Positions 28,365-36,685 of a stretch of DNA of 64,000 nucleotides are shown in pieces. Below the pieces are notes generated by a model. That model had not been told where the DNA came from. It did no database searches and worked only from the letters and a program-made list of their open reading frames with translations. The stretch is from Thiomonas sp. X19 (GTDB taxonomy: Bacteria > Pseudomonadota > Gammaproteobacteria > Burkholderiales > Burkholderiaceae_C), in contig NZ_LT605203.1 of assembly GCF_900089495.1 (NCBI RefSeq), positions 124,001-188,000 on the forward strand, given 5' to 3'. The position numbers and the translations under genes are program-made. The stretch's first letter is position 1; every line of letters starts with the position of its first letter.

Positions 28365-30266
28365 CTAGTCGCCCGCAGGCACGCGCGGAGCCCGGGCGAC
28401 CACGACGCGGTTGCGGCCATCGCGTTTGGCTTGCAGCAAAGCGGCATCGGCCGCACGCATCACGTCTGCAAAACCCTCGTCTGCAGGGCTAGCCTGGGCT
28501 ACGCCCGCAGAGAGCGTGATCTGGGGAAAATCTCCGCGCAGCCGCTCGACTGCGCCACGCATGCGCTCGGCCAGCAGGGCCGCAGCGGCGGCATCGGTTC
28601 CGGGACAGACCAGCACGATTTCCTCGCCGCCCCAGCGAGCAAGCATGTCGGAAGCGCGCGTCTGCGCCCTTAGGGCCTGGGCCACGGCAACGAGCACCCG
28701 GTCGCCGGCCTCGTGACCATGGTTGTCGTTGATCTGCTTGAAGGCATCGAGATCGACGATCACGACGGACAGCGCCTGCCGGACTCGCGCCGTTTCGGCC
28801 CAGACCCGCTGTAGAAAATCGTCGAGTGCGCGGCGGTTGGGCAGGCCGGTGAGATCGTCGCTGTAGGCAGCGGCGCGCAAATTCGCGTTCAGCCGGGCAA
28901 GTTCACGCTGCATGTCGAAGGCATTGTGGCGCTCCTGCTCGAGGGCGTCGATCAGACGCACGGTACGCCCACCGAGACGCACCTTGGCCAGCAGGAGGCG
29001 GGCGTCGGCAGGCATGGCCAACACGTCGTTGGCGCCTGCGTCCATGGCCTGCAAGACCATCTCGGCCGCTGGATCGTCCGTCACCAGCAGGATATACAGG
29101 CGTGGTCCGCGCGCGGCGCGCAACTCGCGGCACAGAGCGACGACGTCGACGCCGGCAAGCTCCGCGCTCAGCACCAGAACATCGGGCTGGAGGTCGCGCA
29201 GCCATTCGAGGCCGCGCCAGAGGTCGGGCGCGACAATCACGCGCAGGTCGGCATCGGCTTGCAGCGCGTCGTCGATTTCGCTCGCACGCGCCTTGTCAGC
29301 GGCGATCACCAATGCAGCCCCCGGCCCGGGGCGGTCGATCGGCGGGGTTGTGGACAGGGCTGCGCGCAAGCGCTGGAATTCAGCCTCGGCCTGTGCATCG
29401 GGCGTGCTGATATCGAGGATTCGTGCCATCGAGGGAAAGTCGGCGCGCAGCTGGTCGAGCATGGCAATCATGGCCTGCGCGTCCAGCCCCAGGCGAGCGG
29501 CGCCCATGTACAGGCGCGGCAATTCAGCCGGGTCGACCGGCCCACACAAGGCTGCGGCCATGCATCTTGCGACATCGACCGTCAGCGAAAGCTCGCCACC
29601 GCGGCCTGCCGCATGCGCCGTGTCCTGGCCGATCGGCAAGGCCGCCAGCCACAGGCTGATCGGAAAACCCCAGCCATCGAGGAGCGCAGCGCTGGCCTGG
29701 TTCTGGTCGAAACCCCAGAGACGACGCTGGTGGCGCAGCAAGCCGTCCTCGGTACCCTCGTCGGCCGTGGCAGCCCGTGCGCCGTAGGCAGACACCATGG
29801 CCAGCTGGCCGATGTTGCCGAGCAAACCCAGCGTGAAGGCTTCCGAACTCGGCAGGTTGCGCAAGCGCCGTGCCAGGTGTTGCAGCACCAAGCCGCGTGC
29901 AAGGGCACGCCGCCAGTGCTGATTGAGGTCGAAATCGGCGTCCCAGCCGCCGGCCGCATGCACGAGACTCAGGCCCACGGCCAAACGCGCCAGCGCGACC
30001 ACGCCAATGCGCATGACGGCGTCTTCCATCGCGGCCGTTGGCCGCAGCCCACTGTAGAGCGCCGAGTTGGCCATCTGCACGGTTCTGGCCACCAGCATCG
30101 GGGCTGTGCGGGCGATGTTGCAGACCTCGAACACGCTCACATCGCGCCGCTCCACCGCGCGCATCAGCTCCAGCGCTACTGAGCCTGGCGATGGCATGGG
30201 CCGGCCCGTTTCACGCAACAAGGCGAGGATCTGCTGATTGCGGGCTTGCAGGTCGGTCAGTTCCAT
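28365..30266 (-). CDS. HDOD - pseudo-receiver - GGDEF protein
   Basis: Signalling protein of 633 aa without membrane segments. HDOD domain: about residues 1-225 (RPMPSPGSVALELMRAV, TLGLLGNIGQLAM). Receiver-like domain: about 315-430, in which the phospho-acceptor position is Ser (VLVLSAELAGVD instead of an Asp), so it is probably not phosphorylated. GGDEF domain: about 470-630 with DDLTGLPNRRAL, VDLDAFKQIND and the variant signature RWGGEEI, close enough to GGEEF for diguanylate cyclase activity. It is transcribed opposite to the preceding operon. A role in cyclic-di-GMP synthesis is likely but unproven. Confidence 0.88.
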   Translation of the reverse strand: MELTDLQARNQQILALLRETGRPMPSPGSVALELMRAVERRDVSVFEVCNIARTAPMLVARTVQMANSALYSGLRPTAAMEDAVMRIGVVALARLAVGLSLVHAAGGWDADFDLNQHWRRALARGLVLQHLARRLRNLPSSEAFTLGLLGNIGQLAMVSAYGARAATADEGTEDGLLRHQRRLWGFDQNQASAALLDGWGFPISLWLAALPIGQDTAHAAGRGGELSLTVDVARCMAAALCGPVDPAELPRLYMGAARLGLDAQAMIAMLDQLRADFPSMARILDISTPDAQAEAEFQRLRAALSTTPPIDRPGPGAALVIAADKARASEIDDALQADADLRVIVAPDLWRGLEWLRDLQPDVLVLSAELAGVDVVALCRELRAARGPRLYILLVTDDPAAEMVLQAMDAGANDVLAMPADARLLLAKVRLGGRTVRLIDALEQERHNAFDMQRELARLNANLRAAAYSDDLTGLPNRRALDDFLQRVWAETARVRQALSVVIVDLDAFKQINDNHGHEAGDRVLVAVAQALRAQTRASDMLARWGGEEIVLVCPGTDAAAAALLAERMRGAVERLRGDFPQITLSAGVAQASPADEGFADVMRAADAALLQAKRDGRNRVVVARAPRVPAGD

Positions 30267-30339
30267 GAGCGGCTAGGTCTTTCAGCCATGGTAGGGGCTG
30301 CCCAAGTCGCGGGCAACCGCACCGCTGCGTCGATCGGCT

Positions 30340-31048
30340 TCAAGCATGAGGCTTGTCTGATTTCGTGCACGGCGCGGCGTGCATCAGGCGCTGGCGCCCG
30401 GCTTGTTTGGCAGCCAGCAGGGCAGTATCGGCGCGCTGGTAGAGGCTGGCGAAGTCTTCGCCGACACACCATTGCGCGATACCAGCGCTGAATGTGGCTG
30501 CAACGCGCTGCCCACTGCCTTGGTGCGTCACGCGCTGATGGCAGAACGCTTCCAGCAAACGCTCGACCACGCCCCAGGCGCGGTTGGCGTCGGCATCGGG
30601 CAGCAGCATGAACTCTTCGCCACCCATGCGGGCGATGGCGTCGGTCCGCTCTGCCAGGGCGATGAGTTCCTGCACATGCGAGCGCAAGTCAGCATCGAGA
30701 CAATAGACAGTAGGCCATATTTCAGGCTCTGGCCCCAAAGCTGACGCCACGGCGCGTCTGCCGGGGCTTCCTGGATTGTCGGCTCGCCGCCATTGCCCTT
30801 GGCTGCCTGCCGGCTGGGTAGTGCAGCCCATTGCTTCAGCGCCCGGCCGCTGCGGCAGGGAATCGTGCAGACCGCCCGAACGTCGAGTCCGCGTCGAGTG
30901 CCGGCGCCGACTGCGGCGCGCCGTGCGCAATCTCTGCATAGACGCGGCCATAGTTCTCCGGCGTTGGCGGCAGGCGCGATTCGGTCAGACGCTTGAGCGT
31001 GGCCCGCGCCAGATCCGCGATCTGAACGGGTGATGTCGTATTGGACAT
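30340..31048 (-). pseudogene. Diguanylate cyclase pseudogene with internal deletion and frameshift
   Basis: Reading leftwards from 31048, MSNTTSPVQIADLARATLKR and PPTPENYGRVYAEIA form the usual N-terminus of a betaproteobacterial GGDEF protein. This frame stops at 30836. The C-terminal half of a GGDEF domain then appears in another frame (30720-30340): RMGGEEFMLLPDAD, FSAGIAQ and YQRADTALLAAKQAGR. The part with DxxTxLxNRR and the first metal-binding Asp is missing, so both a deletion and a frameshift have occurred. The IS element lies 43 bp upstream of the start, which may be linked to the decay. Confidence 0.8.
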
Positions 31049-31090
31049 TTTGTTGTCAGCACTCCCTGAGAGCAGGTTATTGGAGATGTG

Positions 31091-31103
31091 ATGGATGCCT
31101 CCC
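31091..31103 (+). repeat. Left inverted repeat of the IS1111-type element
   Basis: ATGGATGCCTCCC, matched perfectly in reverse complement by the right repeat. It lies 151 bp upstream of the transposase ATG. Confidence 0.8.
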
Positions 31104-31253
31104 CACGGGGATCGAGGCAGGGGCACGGAGTTGACCGGATCAGCGTCGGGGATCGCCCGCTGCATCGGCGGGTGGGCCCCGAGTGGATACGGCATCGATG
31201 TGCCCAGAACGTGATAGACCACAGGTCTTCACCAACACCATCGGAGGCCCGAA

Positions 31254-32332
31254 ATGAATCGTAGGACTGGAGTCGGCGCGGGGCAAATCATCGGCACGAT
31301 GAATGGGCTGCGGGTCGTGGGCCTGGACATCGCCAAGCGGGTGTTTCAGTTGCATACGGTGGACATATGGCCACAGGAGAACTGAGCAACGTCCAGATCA
31401 AGCGCGGCAAGGTGCTGGAACACTTCGCCAACCATCGCCCGTGCCTGATCGGCATCGAAGCGTGCGGCGGCGCGCATCACTGGGCACGCGAGCTGCGCGT
31501 GCTTGGCCACGAGGTGCGCCTGCTGCACGCGCAGGCCGTGCGGCCGTTCGTCTCGGGCAACAAGACCGATGCCACCGATGCGCGGGCAATCTGGCTGGCC
31601 GTACAGCAGCCGGGCACGAAATTCGTGGGCATGAAGTCGCTGGCGCAGCAGGCCACGTTGACGCTGCACCGCCAGCGTGAGCTGCTGGTGAAGATGCGCA
31701 CCATGCAGCTCAACGCGCTGCGCGGGTTGCTCTATGAGTTCGGCGCAGTCTTCGCCAAAGGCAAGAAGGCGTTGCTGGGCGAGGTCGAGTCGGCGTTGGA
31801 TGCACTGAGGAACAAGCTGCCGCAGATGGTGGCCGACAGTCTGCGCGAGCAGGTGGCGCGCATCAAGGCGCTGAGCGAGGACATTGCCGCAATCGAGCAG
31901 CGGCTGAGCCTGCAACTGCGTGACGACCTGGACATGCGGCGCATTGCCGAGATCCCGGGCGTGGGCCTGCTGACAGCCACGGCAGCAATCGCCACAATGG
32001 GCCAGGCCAGCGCCTTCAGGTCAGCGCGCGAGTTCTGCGCTTGGCTGGGGCTGGTGCCGCGGCAGTGGGGCTCCGGCGGCAAGGTGCGTCTGCAGGGGAT
32101 TTCCAAGCGCGGCGACAGCTACCTGCGAACGTTGCTGGTGCATGGAGCGAGAGCGGTGCTTACACGCGCCAAAGAACCGGGGCCCTGGCTTGAGGCTCTG
32201 CGTGCACGGCGGCCAGCTAACGTCGTTGTCGTGGCGCAGGCGGCCAAGACGGCGCGAACGATCTGGGCCGTTACGGCCAGGCAGCAGGAGGATCAGAGGG
32301 GCTACCAGGGCGTGAGACCGCAATCGGCCTGA
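31254..32332 (+). pseudogene. IS110-family transposase, frameshifted
   Basis: The N-terminal part (31254-31385, MNRRTGVGAGQIIGTMNGLR, then VVGLDIAKRVFQLHTVD with the first catalytic Asp) ends at a TGA at 31383-31385. The rest reads from ATG 31367 in another frame for 321 codons: IGIEACGGAHHWARE (second acidic residue), NKTDATDARAIW (third and fourth) and the C-terminal helix-hairpin region IPGVGLLTATA with the serine-containing GSGGKVRLQGISKRGDSYLR. Removing two bases (one AT) in GGACATATGG at 31361-31370 would restore one frame. The element is therefore probably inactive unless frameshifting is used. Confidence 0.85.
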
Positions 32333-32610
32333 CCGACTGCTCGTCGATCAACCTGTCGAGAGGAAGAACTTGTTGTTGAAGGCGATGAGGCAGCAAGAAG
32401 CAATGTGATGCGAAACCGGTCGGACCGGGACAAGCCAAGCCTGACAAACTGCCAGGACTTCAACAGTCCGTCGTGGAGATGAGGCGCTTGTCCGCGAATT
32501 GCATCGGGGCCGGCGAGCCACACTGGGCAACCAGGTGACCCGCGATCGAGGCCGGATATAAGGCAGCAGCCGACAGCTTCACATCGCAACGCCGATTGCG
32601 CTTGACCGCC

Positions 32611-32623
32611 GGGAGGCATCCAT
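32611..32623 (-). repeat. Right inverted repeat of the IS1111-type element
   Basis: GGGAGGCATCCAT on the plus strand, the reverse complement of the left repeat. It lies 8 bp from the stop codon of the FlhB-like gene, so the insertion left that gene intact. The 278 bp between the transposase stop and this repeat contain no other gene. Confidence 0.8.
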
Positions 32624-32631
32624 ATAAGCAG

Positions 32632-33039
32632 TTACGCTTGCCGGACAGGGGCAGAGTCTTCTTGCCCCGGACCAGCAGCGGTTTCATGCTCAATGCGCCA
32701 CAACCAGGCGAGCAATTCGGCCACCGCGAGGTAGAGCGCGGGTGGAATATGCGCGTCCAGATCGACGGCCATGAGCAATTGCACGAGTTGCGGCGATTCG
32801 TGCACGTAGACCCCGGCCTCGCGTGCACGGGTGATGATGGCCTCGGCCATCAACCCGCGCCCCTTGGCCAGCACCTGCGGAGCGGTGCCCTCATGCGACT
32901 CGTAACGCAGGGCAACGGCCTCGCGCAGCGGCGTGGTGGCCATGGATGGAACCGAAGCCGGATTCAGCATGCGCCCTTCGCGCTGCTCGTCTTGGGAACC
33001 CCTCAGGGACTCCCCCTTGGGCTGGTGTGTCGACTTCAT
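32632..33039 (-). CDS. FlhB C-terminal-domain-like protein
   Basis: Soluble 135-aa homologue of the cytoplasmic domain of the flagellar export switch FlhB (the FhlB/YlqH type). LREAVALRYESHEGTAPQVL corresponds to the region after the FlhB cleavage site, followed by AEAIITRAREAGVYVHESPQ and DLDAHIPPALYLAVAELLAW. The NPTH cleavage motif and all membrane segments are absent. Its start overlaps the fliK stop. FlhB C-domain paralogues can replace the cleaved C-domain of FlhB in some bacteria; here it may assist substrate switching with FliK. The start may be further in, since the first about 30 residues (QPKGESLRGSQDEQ) look atypical. Confidence 0.85.
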   Translation of the reverse strand: MKSTHQPKGESLRGSQDEQREGRMLNPASVPSMATTPLREAVALRYESHEGTAPQVLAKGRGLMAEAIITRAREAGVYVHESPQLVQLLMAVDLDAHIPPALYLAVAELLAWLWRIEHETAAGPGQEDSAPVRQA

Positions 33040-34280
33040 GCCGCAGGCCGGGTGTGCAGAGTCAACGCGTCGAGTTGCAAGCCGGCGTCCTGCAGGGCCT
33101 GGCGAAAGGTTTCGCGCTGCGGCGCCAGCAGACTTGCCGCTTGCTCGGCATGCTCCACGCTTACGCGCAGATGCCGATCGGCGCCAATATGCAGGGTCGC
33201 GCGTAGCGCGCCGAGGCGAGGAAGATCGAGCTTGAGCACCGAAGTCCAGCCACTTTGCGCAGGCTCCGACACTGGCTGACGATGTGCGTCGTCCGGCTCG
33301 ATCGTCCACTGCAGATCCTGCCCCGGCCAGATCGACCCTGCCCACATGACCGAGCCATGCATCAGGGTTGCCAGTTGCTGCTGCACCAGGCCTTGCAACT
33401 GCGCCGGCAAATCGGCGCTCGCCGTTTGCATCAGCAATGGCTGGGCCTGCATGCCGGCGTAGGCGTCCAGCGCCTGCCGGACCGACTGTGGCGAACCCCC
33501 ATCAGCAGTGGGCATTGCCACTTGGGGCTGGCCCGAAGTGGCTTGCGTCAGCCCGGGCGCGACGCTCCGCCCGGCTTGCGTCAACGGTGGAGCGAATGGT
33601 CCCGTCCGCCCGAATGGCCCTTGGGCCGTCTCGGCTGCAACAGGCGGCGTGGCGCCCGGAACAGATGGGGGCCGGGCGGTCGCGCCTGCGGGCTTCTGGG
33701 CCAACCCATCGAGTACGGGCGAAAGCCGGCCCTGCGGCTCGCTCAGCAACTCGGGCATGGGAAGCTGGCCCTGTGCCCAGGCAGCGAGGTGGCTTTCGTA
33801 GAACAGACCACTGGCCTTGATGCTCCGCCCCAGGGCCATGGCTAGTTGCGCGGTGCTGCCAGCGCTGGGCTGCGCCCAAACGGGGGCGGTCGGCTGCAAG
33901 ACAGCGCCTTGTGGCGGCTGCTGCAAACGCCCGAGTAGCAGCGCCGTGGCTGATAGCTGAGCCTGCGAAGAAACCGGATTGCCCGGAGGAGCCAACAACA
34001 ACAGCGGTTGTGCCCCTGGTTCGCTCAGCACCACCAGCGAGAGTTGTTGTCCAACGGTGTGGCCGCCGGGCAGCGTCGCGGCCAGCAAGGTCTGGCCCAA
34101 ACGGAGCAAGACCTCGCCGCCGGTCTGCGTCCGCACCACCTCGGCCACCACGCGCGCGCCAGGGGGCAGGGCCAGTGGCACTGCCTGGCTGCCAGGCTGC
34201 GACGCGGCGCGGGCACTGAAAGCCGTACCGTCCGCCTGTGCAAGCGGCAGACCGGCGGGCGGAACCGAGGCGCTGCTCAC
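33036..34280 (-). CDS. fliK: Flagellar hook-length control protein FliK-like
   Basis: Ala/Gln/Pro-rich 414-aa protein of the hook-length ruler type. The middle is low-complexity (residues about 110-280). The C-terminal about 110 residues form the Flg_hook domain (RLGALRATLHIGADRHLRVS, with the late segment RETFRQALQDAGLQLDALTL) that contacts FlhB. It overlaps the gene upstream (stop/start ATGA at 34277-34280) and the FlhB-like gene downstream. This places ruler and switch proteins side by side. A canonical fliK may also exist elsewhere in the genome; this one is of the divergent type found next to flhB-like genes. Confidence 0.82.
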   Translation of the reverse strand: MSSASVPPAGLPLAQADGTAFSARAASQPGSQAVPLALPPGARVVAEVVRTQTGGEVLLRLGQTLLAATLPGGHTVGQQLSLVVLSEPGAQPLLLLAPPGNPVSSQAQLSATALLLGRLQQPPQGAVLQPTAPVWAQPSAGSTAQLAMALGRSIKASGLFYESHLAAWAQGQLPMPELLSEPQGRLSPVLDGLAQKPAGATARPPSVPGATPPVAAETAQGPFGRTGPFAPPLTQAGRSVAPGLTQATSGQPQVAMPTADGGSPQSVRQALDAYAGMQAQPLLMQTASADLPAQLQGLVQQQLATLMHGSVMWAGSIWPGQDLQWTIEPDDAHRQPVSEPAQSGWTSVLKLDLPRLGALRATLHIGADRHLRVSVEHAEQAASLLAPQRETFRQALQDAGLQLDALTLHTRPAA

Positions 34281-34795
34281 CGCTGGGTTCCCTGCAGGCT
34301 GAGCATCAACTCAGCCTCGGCCTCGCTGAGCCCGCAGCGCGCAGCGATCTCCCGCACCGACATGCCTTGTCCCACGAGTTGCTGCATCAGATCGAGCATT
34401 TGCGTACGCAATTCAGCCTGGGTTGGTGCTGCTCGAGCTTGGGGCTGAGCTGCCGGAATCCGGGCTTCGCCCACGGTGTCGAGGAAATCCTCGGGTGGTG
34501 GGGCGAGATCAGCTTGCCGCATGGGTGCCGGCGCTGTGGACGACGCGACCGGCTGGGGAACTTCGGGCACAAGCTGGAAGCTGCCGGATGGATTGCGCAA
34601 CCATGAATTCGAGTTTCCTTGTGCATCAGCCCGTGGAGCTTCTGCTCCTCCCGGGCCCGAGGCCACTTGATCCTCCAGCATCGTGATGCGTCTGCGCTCG
34701 TGGTCGAGTTGCTGGATGAGCTTGCGCACCATGGACATGAGGCCGATTTGCAGCAAGATGATGAGCGCGGCGAGCACTAGCAGGAGATTGACCAT
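34277..34795 (-). CDS. DUF2802-family protein of the flagellar operon
   Basis: A 172-aa protein with an N-terminal membrane anchor (LLLVLAALIILLQIGLMSMV), a short coiled coil, a Pro/Ala-rich linker and a C-terminal helix-turn-helix-like segment (VREIAARCGLSEAEAELML), the layout of DUF2802 proteins found in flagellar loci. Its function is unknown. The stop overlaps the fliK start, so the two are co-translated. The C-terminal segment resembles that of DNA-binding regulators but is probably a protein-interaction domain. Confidence 0.8.
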   Translation of the reverse strand: MVNLLLVLAALIILLQIGLMSMVRKLIQQLDHERRRITMLEDQVASGPGGAEAPRADAQGNSNSWLRNPSGSFQLVPEVPQPVASSTAPAPMRQADLAPPPEDFLDTVGEARIPAAQPQARAAPTQAELRTQMLDLMQQLVGQGMSVREIAARCGLSEAEAELMLSLQGTQR

Positions 34796-34864
34796 GATGC
34801 GTGTCGGCGGGGATCGTGGGGGAGTCGGTCAGATCAATCGAGGTCCATCGAAGCTTAACCAGGG

Positions 34865-35092
34865 TCAGGCCAATTCGTCGATCTGTCCTCCCCGCGAACC
34901 GCCAGGGCTGGTTGGTGGCGCCGGCTCCGGGGGCTTGTCGGTGCCGCTTGGCGATTTGCTTGGCTTGGGCTGTCGGCGCTGGCTACCGGGTTGGCTTCGG
35001 GGTTGACCTCCGGGCTGGTCACTCACGGGTTTGATCGGCGCGTAAGGCTCGACCGGCCCGATCGGATTGGAATCGTCATCGCTCTGGCTCAT
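34865..35092 (-). CDS. Small proline-rich protein
   Basis: A 75-aa Pro/Ser/Gln/Gly-rich, probably disordered protein (MSQSDDDSNPIGPVEPYAPI). It has a good ribosome site (AGGGAGA about 7 bp before the ATG) and sits in the operon between the orphan motA and the DUF2802 gene. I do not recognise a family. It lies where a motB partner would be expected but has no membrane segment or OmpA domain. Confidence 0.6.
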   Translation of the reverse strand: MSQSDDDSNPIGPVEPYAPIKPVSDQPGGQPRSQPGSQRRQPKPSKSPSGTDKPPEPAPPTSPGGSRGGQIDELA

Positions 35093-35131
35093 GGTTCATC
35101 TCCCTGACCGGCCGGCTTCGGCTCGCCGCCT

Positions 35132-35875
35132 TCAGTGTGCGAAATAGCTTTGCAGGCGGCCCTCGATGATGCGTGGATTCTCACCCTCGGCGATCGACAC
35201 CAGACCGTCGACGATCAACTCTTGCAATTTAGCGCGCGCATGCACGATGCCTTTCATCTTGTTGGCAACCGGCAAAAAAAACAAATTGGCCGAGCCCACG
35301 CCATAGATGGTGGCAACGAAAGCCACGGCGATGCCCTCGCCCAGCTTGCTGGGGTCGGCCAGGTTTTCCATCACGTGGATGAGCCCGAGGACTGCCCCGA
35401 GAATGCCCACGGTGGGGGCGTAGCCGCCGGCGGATTCGAGCACCTTGGCGGCCTGGCTGTCGTGATGCTCCACCGCGCCGATCTCCTGCTCCAGGGTGGT
35501 GCGGATCTTGACCGGATCGGTGCCGTCCACCAGCATCTGCAGTCCTTTGCGCGTGAAAGGATCAGGCACATCGTCGACCAAGGCTTCGAGCGAGAGCAGG
35601 CCGTTCTTGCGCGCCGTGTCGCTCCATTGCAGCATCATGCGGATGGCGGCTTGCGGATCGAGCGCGGGCGGTTTGATGACCCAAGGCAGCATTTTGAGCG
35701 AACGCATGAACACGACCAGCGGATACTGCAGCATGACCGCACCCGTGGTCCCGCCAATGACGATGAGAAAGGCCGTGGGCTGAATGATGGACGCGATATG
35801 GCCGCCTTCGAGCAACTGCCCCAGCAAGATGGAACCCAGCGCGACGACGAGACCGACGAGACTCAGGATGTCCAT
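35132..35875 (-). CDS. Second MotA/PomA-type stator protein, without adjacent MotB
   Basis: A 247-aa stator A subunit of the PomA/MotC type, shorter than the MotA at 470. It has TM1 (MDILSLVGLVVALGSILLGQ), TM2, a cytoplasmic loop with TARKNGLLSLEALVDD, TM3 with GGYAPTVGILGAVLGLI and TM4. It lies downstream of fliA, the place where many betaproteobacteria and pseudomonads carry motC-motD, but no motD follows: the next gene is a 75-aa proline-rich protein. It may pair with the MotB at the left edge or with a partner encoded elsewhere. Confidence 0.92.
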   Translation of the reverse strand: MDILSLVGLVVALGSILLGQLLEGGHIASIIQPTAFLIVIGGTTGAVMLQYPLVVFMRSLKMLPWVIKPPALDPQAAIRMMLQWSDTARKNGLLSLEALVDDVPDPFTRKGLQMLVDGTDPVKIRTTLEQEIGAVEHHDSQAAKVLESAGGYAPTVGILGAVLGLIHVMENLADPSKLGEGIAVAFVATIYGVGSANLFFLPVANKMKGIVHARAKLQELIVDGLVSIAEGENPRIIEGRLQSYFAH

Positions 35876-35920
35876 GGGCAGTGAGAAGCTGGGCCTGCTG
35901 TGCGTATGGGGTTTGAGCGA

Positions 35921-36652
35921 TCAGCGCGCCGGGGCGGCGCCGTGCGCTTGCAAACTGGCGCGCAGGCGCATGACGGCCTGTTTCATGAGCTGGCTCACGC
36001 GAGACTCACTCACCTCCAGCACCTGGCCGATTTCCTTGAGCTGCAAATCTTCCTGGTAGTACAGCGAGAGGATGAGGCGCTCGCGCTCGGGCAGTTCCTG
36101 GATGGCGCCCTGCAGATCGCGTTCGAGCTGCTCGTCCTGCAAGGCTACATCGGGCTGGGCAATGGAAGTGTCGGCATGGCGTTCCGTGAAATCCAGGCCT
36201 TCGCCGGACGCCATGTCTTCAAGGTAGACGAGTTGCAGGCTGCTCTGCGCCAGCACAGCGTGGTAGTCCGCCAGCGTCCAACCCAGGTGGGCGGCGATTT
36301 CGACGTCCTCCGGGGGGCGTCGCAGGCGCTGGGTGAGCGCCTGAATGGTTTTCTGGATGGAGCGCTCCTGCGTGCGGCTGCGGCGCGGCAGCCAATCCTG
36401 GCGCCGCAACTCGTCGTAAATGGCGCCGCGGATGCGGATGGCGGCGTAGGCGCCGAACTGGGCCGGCGATTGCTCGTCCCCCCTTTCCAACGCGTCCCAC
36501 AGACCGATCATGCCAGCCTGCTCCAGGTCGGCGATGTCCACCGAGGCTGGCAGTTGCGCCGCCATTTGTCCGGCGATGCGCCGCACCATCGGCAGATGGC
36601 GCGCGAGGCGCTCCTCGCGAGGTTCGGCCGGGGTATACGAGACGGGGGTCAT
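35921..36652 (-). CDS. fliA: Flagellar sigma factor FliA (sigma-28)
   Basis: RNA polymerase sigma factor for late flagellar and chemotaxis genes; 243 aa. Region 2 includes DLEQAGMIGLWDALER and GAYAAIRIRGAIYDELRRQDW; region 3 covers about residues 95-145; region 4 ends with the helix-turn-helix LKEIGQVLEVSESRVSQLMK. It follows flhG by about 30 bp in the common order flhF-flhG-fliA. Its target promoters probably include the two candidates near motA and cheY in this window. No flgM is present here. Confidence 0.97.
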   Translation of the reverse strand: MTPVSYTPAEPREERLARHLPMVRRIAGQMAAQLPASVDIADLEQAGMIGLWDALERGDEQSPAQFGAYAAIRIRGAIYDELRRQDWLPRRSRTQERSIQKTIQALTQRLRRPPEDVEIAAHLGWTLADYHAVLAQSSLQLVYLEDMASGEGLDFTERHADTSIAQPDVALQDEQLERDLQGAIQELPERERLILSLYYQEDLQLKEIGQVLEVSESRVSQLMKQAVMRLRASLQAHGAAPAR

Positions 36653-36685
36653 CGACTGGGCGGGCGCGATGCAGATGGACTGGCG

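Larger units (their letters stand above)
31091..32623 (+). mobile_element. IS110-family insertion sequence (IS1111 group)
   Basis: About 1.53 kb, bounded by a 13-bp inverted repeat (ATGGATGCCTCCC at 31091-31103 and its reverse complement at 32611-32623). IS110-family elements lack ordinary terminal repeats, but the IS1111 subgroup carries subterminal ones like these, so the true ends may be a few bases further out. It holds one DEDD transposase gene, split by a frameshift. No target duplication was looked for beyond the flanks, and none is expected for this family. It lies between the GGDEF pseudogene and the end of the flagellar operon, 8 bp past the last stop codon. Confidence 0.85.

Noticed and set aside
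32989..33039. GC-rich stretch at the start of the FlhB-like gene that resembles a dispersed repeat
   Set aside because: It shares CCCCTTGGG-type runs with the repeats at 44704 and 59901 but not the ordered hairpin pattern, so it is not called a copy.
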